From the NCBI GenBank assembly GCA_002428225.1, contig DIUD01000036.1:1-47765 (forward strand): a stretch of DNA of 47,765 bases. The letters run 5' to 3'. The notes under the pieces were generated by a model, which was not told the origin of the DNA, did not search any database, and saw only the letters and a list, made by a program, of their open reading frames with translations. This document shows, piece by piece, positions 41,947 through 47,765 of the stretch (position 1 is its first letter; every line of letters starts with the position of its first letter). Position numbers and translations under genes: made by a program. This stretch comes from Roseovarius sp. UBA6167. GTDB taxonomy: Bacteria > Pseudomonadota > Alphaproteobacteria > Rhodobacterales > Rhodobacteraceae.

Positions 41947-42981
41947 TTAGTTCGTACGACCTTCAATCCCCGCTCTGACCTGTTCGATGAAGTCGGTATC
42001 CATTTCCATCCTCGCCACCAGCGCGGGCATGGCCTCGGACATCTTCTCGCGCCATCTGGCCAAGTCCTCCGGGCTGGACTCGCTCACGGCAATTCCGTTC
42101 TGCGTGAGCACTTCGCGCGCCTGGGTATCGGCTTGCTTCGCCGCCTCGCGCGCATCGCCGATCGTGTCGCGCCAGGCGCCGGTGATCGCGGCCTGCAACT
42201 CCGGCGTCAGCTTGTTCCAGAAGGCGTCGCTGACCAGCGGGACATAAGCAGCATAGTATGCGTTGTCCTTGAAGGCGTATTTCACGCCCGAATCCCACAG
42301 TTTGGCACTCACGACGCTATCGGAGGCGCTCAGGAAACCATCCACCGCCCTCTGGCTGAGCGCCAGCGGCACGTCGCTGAAGGGAATGCTCACCACAGTA
42401 GCGCCCAGCCCCTCAGCCAATGCGACAAACAGTGTCCCGCCGGGGACGCGGAGCCTGAGACCAGCCAAGTCGGTCTGTGAGGCGACCGGCTTGTCAACCG
42501 TGAACCAGCTGGTTCCCGCCATAAACAGCCAGTCGCCCAGAACGCGCGAACGGGTCTTGGCCTCGATCTTCGGGCCAACCCAGGGCGCAACCACGTCATC
42601 GAGCACGCCGATCACGTCATCGGCGTCCAGCCCGTAGAATATCGGCAGCATGAGCACGGTCGTCTCGGGCACCATCCCGCCAAGGAACCAATTGCCCGGC
42701 ACCGCCATTTCAAGACTGCCCTGACGCAGCGCCTTGGCAACGTCCCCGTCCTTGTAGAGCTGGGCGGACTCGAAGAGTTTTATATCCAGTTGCCCTCCGG
42801 TCCGTTCGTTCAGCACCTCGATGAACCGGCGCAACGATTGGTTGCGCGTGTGCGAAGGCCCGGTATCGACCGATATTCGCATCTCGATCGGTTCGGCCGA
42901 TACCACCGGCACCGTGGAAAATGTCACTGCCAGACCTGCCGCGATTGCGCAGAGCAGTCTTGTGGGTAGCGTAATCGTCAT
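41947..42981 (-). CDS. dctP: TRAP transporter substrate-binding protein DctP
   Basis: A 344-residue periplasmic solute-binding protein of the DctP family. The signal peptide spans about residues 1-25 (LLCAIAAGLAVTF, then VVSAEP). Family features are FIEVLNERTGGQLDIKLFES, the AQLYKDGDVAKALRQGSLEM segment, LAGLRLRVPGG with the Arg that usually binds the ligand carboxylate, and a C-terminal helix. The ligand is thus probably a carboxylic acid. The start MTITLPTRLL follows GGGAGGAAC; a frame open to 43011 has no such site. It is the first gene of the catabolic operon. Confidence 0.92.
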   Translation of the reverse strand: MTITLPTRLLCAIAAGLAVTFSTVPVVSAEPIEMRISVDTGPSHTRNQSLRRFIEVLNERTGGQLDIKLFESAQLYKDGDVAKALRQGSLEMAVPGNWFLGGMVPETTVLMLPIFYGLDADDVIGVLDDVVAPWVGPKIEAKTRSRVLGDWLFMAGTSWFTVDKPVASQTDLAGLRLRVPGGTLFVALAEGLGATVVSIPFSDVPLALSQRAVDGFLSASDSVVSAKLWDSGVKYAFKDNAYYAAYVPLVSDAFWNKLTPELQAAITGAWRDTIGDAREAAKQADTQAREVLTQNGIAVSESSPEDLARWREKMSEAMPALVARMEMDTDFIEQVRAGIEGRTN

Positions 42982-43406
42982 TTGTTCCTCCCCGGCGGGT
43001 TCATCCATCATTATTTATGACCCGTCAGTCTGAGGCTAATCCGCGCCGCTGGCCTGTGTCAACAAGGGGCGCACCTGCTCATCCCGTCGGCGCGGGCCGA
43101 ACGGAGCGTCCGAGCCCATGCAAGGGACAGGATCGCCGGGCCTTTCCCTGCCGGTGCAGGAAAGGTAAACTGGTCGGCTCTGACACCGCCCCCGGCAACC
43201 TTATCGCGCCGCTGTCGTGGCTGGCTTTCGCGCCGCCCGTCTCATGGCCCGGCGCGCGCGTCGCAAAAACGCCTGGAAAAGTGGCATATTTTCTGTTTGT
43301 GCTTGAATGACAGGCAATGGTCGTCCCGGCCATCGCCATGCGCCGCGCAGGACTGGAACTGCCATCCCGTCTTGCGCTTCCTGACAGAAGCCAGGCAGGA
43401 GGGGTG
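42982..43406. other. 425-bp divergent intergenic region, TRAP operon versus Anbu operon
   Basis: No gene is credible here; a 97-codon plus-strand frame (43017-43310) lacks family resemblance and a ribosome site. The dctP side has an AT-rich stretch and a TGAC-CC-GTCA inverted repeat (43018-43027), placed where a promoter and operator could lie. A bulged hairpin occupies 43141-43165. A further AT-rich stretch at about 43279-43305 may hold the promoter of the Anbu operon. Confidence 0.5.
43141..43165. repeat. Bulged inverted repeat in the TRAP/Anbu intergenic region
   Basis: CCTTTCC plus TGC (with one extra C between them) pairs with GCA plus GGAAAGG around a CGGT loop, a 10-bp stem with one bulge. 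It has no T-run. It could be an operator or a leader hairpin. Confidence 0.4.
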
Positions 43407-44831
43407 ATGAACGGATCGGACATCTTTGACGAGATGTGGGGCAGCGACACAAGCCTGCGCGAGCCCTATCGCGGTTTTCATGACTGGTTCGACCAGGAAG
43501 ACCCCAGGCGCCTGCGCGCCAAGCAGCGCGAGGCCGAGGAGCTTTTCCGCCTCACCGGCATCACCTTCAACGTCTATGGCAAGGCCGAGGCCGAGGAACG
43601 GCTCATCCCGTTCGACATCATCCCGCGCATCATCTCGGGGGCGGAATGGGCGCGGCTGTCGCGCGGGATCGAGCAGCGTGTGCGCGCGATCAACGCCTTT
43701 CTGCACGACATCTACCACAAGCAGGAGATCATCAAGGCGGGCCGCATCCCCGAGGAAATGATCCGCCGCAACGATGCCTTCCTGCCCCACATGATCGGGG
43801 TCGAGCCGCCGGGCGGCGTCTATACCCATATCGTCGGCATTGATTTGGTGCGCACCGGGCCGGGCGAGTTCTTCGTGCTCGAGGACAATGCCCGCACACC
43901 GTCGGGCGTCAGCTACATGCTGGAAAACCGCGAGACCATGCTGCGCATGTTCCCCGAGCTTTTCTCGCGCAACCGGGTGCGCCCGGTGCAGACCTATCCG
44001 TTCGATCTGCGCCGTTCGCTTGCCGCGAGCGCGCCGGGCTGCGCCAACGGCGATCCGGTGGTGGCGGTGCTGACGCCGGGTGTCTACAACTCGGCCTATT
44101 TCGAGCACGCTTTCCTCGCCGACCAGATGGGGGTGGAACTGGTCGAGGGGCACGATCTGCGGGTGGTCGATGGCCGCGTGGCGATGCGCACAACGCGCGG
44201 CCACAAGCCCATCGACGTGCTCTATCGCCGGGTGGACGACGAGTTTCTCGACCCGCTCAACTTCAACCCCGAGAGTACGCTTGGCGCGCCCGGCATCATG
44301 GATGTCTATCGTGCGGGCGGCCTCACCATCGCCAACGCGCCGGGCACCGGCATCGCCGATGACAAGGCGATCTACAGCTACATGCCCGAAATCGTGGAAT
44401 TCTACACCGGCGAGCGCCCGATCCTGCACAATGTGCAGACCTGGCGGTGTTCGGAGCCGGACGCGCTGGCCCATGTGCTCGACAACCTCCATGATCTGGT
44501 CGTGAAGGAGGTGCATGGCTCCGGCGGCTACGGCATGTTGATCGGCCCCACCGCGAGCAGGAAGGAAATCGCCACGTTCCGCCGCAAACTCAGGGCCCGG
44601 CCGGGCAATTACATCGCGCAGCCCACGCTCAGCCTCTCGACGGTGCCGGTCTTTTCGCGCGCTGGGCTGGTGCCGCGCCATGTCGATCTGCGGCCCTTCG
44701 TGCTGGTCAGCCCCGGCAAGATCAACGTCACCCCCGGCGGCCTCACGCGGGTGGCGCTCAGGAAGGGGTCGCTGGTGGTCAACTCTTCGCAGGGCGGGGG
44801 CACCAAGGACACCTGGGTGCTGGAGGATTGA
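43407..44831 (+). CDS. Circularly permuted ATP-grasp protein of the Anbu cluster
   Basis: A 474-residue protein of the circularly permuted ATP-grasp family (DUF404/407 type), predicted to join a carboxylate to an amine at the cost of ATP. Recognisable parts are GITFNVYG, IPFDIIPRIIS, FLHDIYHKQEIIKAG, GIDLVRTGPGEFFVLEDNAR, VKEVHGSGGYGMLIGP and SSQGGGTKDTWVL at the end. The start at 43407 has AGGAGG four bases upstream. It is the first of four genes (ATP-grasp, alpha-E, transglutaminase, Anbu). No substrate is established. Confidence 0.92.
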   Translation: MNGSDIFDEMWGSDTSLREPYRGFHDWFDQEDPRRLRAKQREAEELFRLTGITFNVYGKAEAEERLIPFDIIPRIISGAEWARLSRGIEQRVRAINAFLHDIYHKQEIIKAGRIPEEMIRRNDAFLPHMIGVEPPGGVYTHIVGIDLVRTGPGEFFVLEDNARTPSGVSYMLENRETMLRMFPELFSRNRVRPVQTYPFDLRRSLAASAPGCANGDPVVAVLTPGVYNSAYFEHAFLADQMGVELVEGHDLRVVDGRVAMRTTRGHKPIDVLYRRVDDEFLDPLNFNPESTLGAPGIMDVYRAGGLTIANAPGTGIADDKAIYSYMPEIVEFYTGERPILHNVQTWRCSEPDALAHVLDNLHDLVVKEVHGSGGYGMLIGPTASRKEIATFRRKLRARPGNYIAQPTLSLSTVPVFSRAGLVPRHVDLRPFVLVSPGKINVTPGGLTRVALRKGSLVVNSSQGGGTKDTWVLED

Positions 44832-44836
44832 GCGCG

Positions 44837-45772
44837 ATGCTGGGCAAAACCGCCAATGGCCTGTTCTGGATGTCGCGCTATCTGGAGCGGGCCGAGAATA
44901 CCGTCCGTCTGATCGAGACCGGGCAGCGCATCGCGCTGACCCGCCTCGGCGACGATGCCCGCGAATGGGCCTCGATCCTGCAAAGCGCCGGTTCCTACCC
45001 CGCCTTCATGGACGCCCATGACGAGGTGACCAAGGAGGCCGCGATCGACTGGATGCTGCGCGACCGCGACAACCCCTCCTCGATCCGCACCTGCATCGAG
45101 GCCGCGCGGCAGAACGCGCGTCTGGTGCGCACCGCCATCACCGGCGAGGCCTGGGAGGCGATCAACGCCGTCCACATGAGCGCCCGCGACAGCCTGGCCC
45201 GCAAGGTGACCGAGCGCGACCTGGCCGAGGCGCTGCAACGGATACGGCAGGGCACGGCGCTGGTGCGCGGCATGATCCTCGGCACGATGATGCGCGACGA
45301 GATCTTCGATTTCCTGCGCATCGGCACCTTTCTGGAGCGTGCCGATTACACCGCCCGGATCATCGACGTGAAATATTATGTGCTGCTGCCCTCGATCAAC
45401 GCGGTCGGCACGATGATCGACAATGTGCACTGGGAAAGCATCCTGCGCGCAGTCGCGGGGCGGGGCGGCTTTCGCATGGAATATGGCGCGGGGGGCGGCC
45501 CGCGCGAAATTGTGCATTTCCTTGTCCTCGACCGCCGGATGCCCCGCAGCCTCGCCTTTTGCGCCGCCAAGATCGAGGATAACCTTCGCTATCTCGATCC
45601 CGAGGGGCGCAGCCCCACGCTGCGGATGGTGCGCGCGCTCAGGGCGCAATATCTCTCGCATGACGTCTCGGCCATTTTCGATTATGGCCTGCACGAATTC
45701 ATCCAGAGCGTTCTTTCGGCGCTTGGCGATATCGCCGCGCAGATCGAACGCGATTTCCGTTTTTATGAGTGA
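44837..45772 (+). CDS. Alpha-E domain protein of the Anbu cluster
   Basis: A 311-residue all-helical protein of the 'alpha-E' family (DUF403). The N-terminus LGKTANGLFWMSRYLERAEN is highly typical. Further landmarks are FLRIGTFLERADYTARIIDV and FCAAKIEDNLRYLDPEGR, with conserved Glu residues that give the family its name. Function is unknown, but it regularly follows the permuted ATP-grasp gene, to which it is fused in some genomes. The ATG at 44837 has GGAGGA nine bases upstream; a TTG at 44828 lies inside that site. Confidence 0.91.
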   Translation: MLGKTANGLFWMSRYLERAENTVRLIETGQRIALTRLGDDAREWASILQSAGSYPAFMDAHDEVTKEAAIDWMLRDRDNPSSIRTCIEAARQNARLVRTAITGEAWEAINAVHMSARDSLARKVTERDLAEALQRIRQGTALVRGMILGTMMRDEIFDFLRIGTFLERADYTARIIDVKYYVLLPSINAVGTMIDNVHWESILRAVAGRGGFRMEYGAGGGPREIVHFLVLDRRMPRSLAFCAAKIEDNLRYLDPEGRSPTLRMVRALRAQYLSHDVSAIFDYGLHEFIQSVLSALGDIAAQIERDFRFYE

Positions 45773-45776
45773 GCCA

Positions 45777-46574
45777 ATGCAACTGGAGATTCGCCACACC
45801 ACCCGCTACCGCTTTGCGGCCCCGGTGACATTCGCCCTGCAACAGGTGCGCAAGATCCCCAAGAGCACACCGCACCAGAGCGTGCTTGGCTGGGTGACCG
45901 AGATAACAGGCGGCACCAAGCAACTCCGGTTCGAGGATCACCACAACAACGTGGTCGAACTCATCAGCTTTGACCGCGACACAACCGAGATCTCCGTCGT
46001 CTCGCGCGGGCGTGTGGCGCTGGAGGACAATCACGGCATCGTCGGGCGCCATCGCGGCCCGGCGCCGCTCTGGCTCTATCTCACCAACACGCCGCGCACA
46101 CAGCCCGGCGCGGGCGTGCGCGATCTGGCGCGCGGGGCGCACGGCGAGACCACGCTTGACCGGCTGCACGCGCTCTCGTCGCATATCCGCGCGACCATCG
46201 CCTATGAGGTCGGCTCCTCGCAACCCGGCTGGGGCGCAGAGGACGCGATATCGCAGGGGCGCGGCGTGTGCCAGGATCACGCGCATGTCTTCATCGCCTG
46301 CGCGCGGCACATGGACATCCCGGCGCGCTATGTCTCGGGCTATCTCATGCTTGACGACCGCACCAGCCAGGACGCCATGCACGCCTGGGTCGAGGCCCAT
46401 GTCGAGGGGCTGGGCTGGGTCGGCTTCGACGTCTCCAACGGCATTGCGCCCGATACCCGCTATGTGCGCGTGGCAACGGGGCTGGACTATGCCGATGCCG
46501 CGCCTGTATCCGGTATGCGGATCGGAGGCGCCGCAGAGGTGCTCGACGTTCGGATAGACGTTTCGCAGCAGTGA
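45777..46574 (+). CDS. Transglutaminase-like cysteine protease of the Anbu cluster
   Basis: A 265-residue cytoplasmic protein. The N-terminal beta domain (about 1-90, starting EIRHTTRYRFAAPVTFALQQ) precedes the transglutaminase core. The catalytic triad can be placed: Cys in GRGVCQDHAHVFIACAR, His in DAMHAWVEAHV and Asp in GWVGFDVSNG. Members cleave or make isopeptide or peptide bonds. The ATG at 45777 fits the family N-terminus; an ATG at 45765 overlapping the alpha-E stop is possible. No signal peptide is seen, so it should act in the same compartment as Anbu. Confidence 0.91.
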   Translation: MQLEIRHTTRYRFAAPVTFALQQVRKIPKSTPHQSVLGWVTEITGGTKQLRFEDHHNNVVELISFDRDTTEISVVSRGRVALEDNHGIVGRHRGPAPLWLYLTNTPRTQPGAGVRDLARGAHGETTLDRLHALSSHIRATIAYEVGSSQPGWGAEDAISQGRGVCQDHAHVFIACARHMDIPARYVSGYLMLDDRTSQDAMHAWVEAHVEGLGWVGFDVSNGIAPDTRYVRVATGLDYADAAPVSGMRIGGAAEVLDVRIDVSQQ

Positions 46575-46582
46575 GGCCCCAG

Positions 46583-47323
46583 ATGACCTATTGCGTTGGC
46601 ATGATGCTCCGGCGGGGTCTTGTTTTCATGTCCGACACCCGCACCAATGCCGGAATGGACAATATCTCGACCTTCAAGAAGATGACCGTCTGGGAAGCGC
46701 CGGGCGAGCGGGTGATCACGCTTTTGTCCTCGGGCAACCTTGCCACCACGCAGGCGGTCGTCAGCCTTCTGGACGAGCGCACCAAGGCCCATGACGATCG
46801 TCTGCCCACGCTTCTCGGCGTGCCCTCGATGTTTCAGGCCGCGCGGCTGGTGGCGGACACGCTGCGCGAAGTCATCGCCATCCATCGTCAGGCCGGGCAG
46901 GAGGCCGACAGCGCCTTTGGCGCCACGCTCATTCTTGGCGGGCAGATCGCGGGCGGCGAACCGCGCCTGTTTCTGATCTATCCAGAGGGCAATTTCATCG
47001 AGGCGAGCGCCGACACGCCGTTTTTCCAGATCGGCGAGACAAAATACGGCCGCCCCATCCTAGTGCGCGCCTATGATCCGGACATGAGTTTTGCCGCGGC
47101 GATAAAGCTGTTGCTGGTCAGCTTTGATTCGACGCTCAAGGCCAATCTCTCGGTGGGCGCGCCGTTCGATTATCATTTCTACGAGGCCGACAGCCTGTGC
47201 TCCGGGCCGCAAGGCCGGATCGAGGCCGAGGACGCCTATTACCGCGACATCGCCGACCGCTGGGGCACTGCGCTCAAGGAGGCGCTCGACGGGCTGCCGG
47301 ATTTCCAGTTGCCGCCCGACTGA
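46583..47323 (+). CDS. Anbu proteasome-like protease
   Basis: A 246-residue protein of the Anbu family (ancestral beta subunit; proteasome/HslV fold, Ntn hydrolase). The choice of the ATG at 46583 makes the second residue Thr (MTYCVG). Removal of Met would expose the catalytic N-terminal Thr1 without a propeptide, with Asp17 in SDTRTN and Lys31/Lys32 in STFKKM matching the proteasome pattern. A GTG at 46571 would add four residues and bury the Thr. GAGG lies seven bases before the ATG. It closes the four-gene cluster and has no neighbouring AAA unfoldase. Confidence 0.93.
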   Translation: MTYCVGMMLRRGLVFMSDTRTNAGMDNISTFKKMTVWEAPGERVITLLSSGNLATTQAVVSLLDERTKAHDDRLPTLLGVPSMFQAARLVADTLREVIAIHRQAGQEADSAFGATLILGGQIAGGEPRLFLIYPEGNFIEASADTPFFQIGETKYGRPILVRAYDPDMSFAAAIKLLLVSFDSTLKANLSVGAPFDYHFYEADSLCSGPQGRIEAEDAYYRDIADRWGTALKEALDGLPDFQLPPD

Positions 47324-47358
47324 CCCATCCGCCCCGACCGCCGCCCCGACCGCCGCAG

Positions 47359-47765
47359 TTAACCCATGTCTTTCACGCAACCCGCCCCCGCCAGCCCCCG
47401 CGCCAGCGCGCAGAACTGTTCCAGCCCCACGGTTTCGGCCCGGTCCGTGGGCTGGATCCCCGCCGCCAGAAGCCGGTCCTCGATATCGGGGGCCACCCCC
47501 CGCAGCGCCGCGCGCAGCATCTTGCGGCGCTGGTTGAAAGCCTGCGCCACCACCCGCTCCAGCACCTTGGGGTCGGCCGGATAGCGCGGCGCGGGCAGCG
47601 CCGTGAGATGGACCACCGCGCTCGAGACCTTGGGCGGCGGGGTGAATGCCTCGGGCGGCAGGTGCATGACGATCCGCGCCTGCGCCCGCCATTGCGCCAG
47701 CAGCGCCAGCCGCCCATAGGCCCTGGAGCCGGGCCGCGCCACGATCCGCTCGGCCACCTCGCGCT
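47359..47765 (-). CDS. rsmA: 16S rRNA dimethyladenosine methyltransferase RsmA (C-terminal part, cut by window)
   Basis: The C-terminal part (about 135 residues) of RsmA/KsgA, which dimethylates two adjacent adenosines near the 3' end of 16S rRNA. Recognisable segments are EVAERIVARPGSRAYGRLAL, PPEAFTPPPKVSSAVVHL and FNQRRKMLRAALRG. The N-terminal SAM-binding domain and start lie beyond the right edge. It converges with the Anbu gene, with 35 bases between the stops. Confidence 0.94.
   Translation of the reverse strand, partial: REVAERIVARPGSRAYGRLALLAQWRAQARIVMHLPPEAFTPPPKVSSAVVHLTALPAPRYPADPKVLERVVAQAFNQRRKMLRAALRGVAPDIEDRLLAAGIQPTDRAETVGLEQFCALARGLAGAGCVKDMG

Noticed and set aside
43017..43310. 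97-codon plus-strand frame before the Anbu operon
   Set aside because: No ribosome site, no family resemblance, and composition like non-coding GC-rich DNA.
1..47765. tRNA genes, rRNA genes, CRISPR arrays, integrases, transposases
   Set aside because: I looked through the intergenic regions and saw no cloverleaf-like or regularly spaced repeat sequence and no mobile-element protein. Short RNAs could still escape notice by eye.

Overview
The window is very GC-rich, densely coded DNA from an alphaproteobacterium, most likely Rhodobacteraceae (Roseobacter/Paracoccus type). The evidence is an RpoE/ChrR ECF11-type sigma/anti-sigma pair, short-form HisG with HisZ, a PDH E1-beta subunit with its own lipoyl domain, a CcmI-RuvX-DUF1289 cluster, UPF0262, a separate corrinoid methyltransferase next to a 'virulence factor' domain protein, and a TRAP transporter. 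I saw no tRNA, rRNA, CRISPR array, insertion sequence or phage gene. The window looks like ordinary chromosome with two accessory-looking modules.

Layout. 1-300: no recognisable gene. 301-3136 (-): leuC-leuD and the biotin transporter bioY. 3246-3899 (+): an atypical SDR. 3924-5349 (-): methyltetrahydrofolate:corrinoid methyltransferase and a small partner, probably part of a split methionine synthase. 5568-7525 (-): rplY and an FMN L-lactate dehydrogenase. 7628-13133 (-): a dipeptide ABC transporter, dppA-B-C-D-F, with a strong hairpin between dppA and dppB. 13365 (-): slyX, preceded by a palindromic dispersed-repeat-like element. 13659-16908 (+): hisS-hisZ-hisG, coupled by overlaps. 17129-18351 (+): rpoE-chrR with a candidate autoregulated promoter. 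18415-19527 (-): alanine dehydrogenase. 19753-23906 (+): an FtsB/DivIC-like gene and pdhA-B-C. 24054-25014 (-): a low-molecular-weight phosphatase-like protein and UPF0262. 25248-29808 (+): capsule export genes (KpsT- and KpsE-like), kdsA and a phosphohexomutase. 29876-30877 (-): a GapB-like GAPDH with an upstream palindrome. 31033-32083 (-): CbiX-like chelatase and a DksA/TraR zinc finger protein. Then cysE (+), truA (-), TauE/SafE (+), and DUF1289, ruvX and ccmI (-).

36804-42981 (-) is a catabolic module. In transcription order it encodes TRAP DctP-DctQ-DctM, an HMG-CoA-lyase-like enzyme, an acyl-CoA dehydrogenase and an enoyl-CoA hydratase, and it is closed by a strong intrinsic terminator. 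It probably imports an organic acid and degrades it as a CoA thioester; the substrate is unknown.

43407-47323 (+) is the four-gene Anbu cluster: circularly permuted ATP-grasp, alpha-E protein, transglutaminase-like protease and the proteasome-like Anbu subunit. This is the least understood system here: a conserved set of peptide-ligase-like and protease-like genes with no established substrate. The window ends inside rsmA (-).
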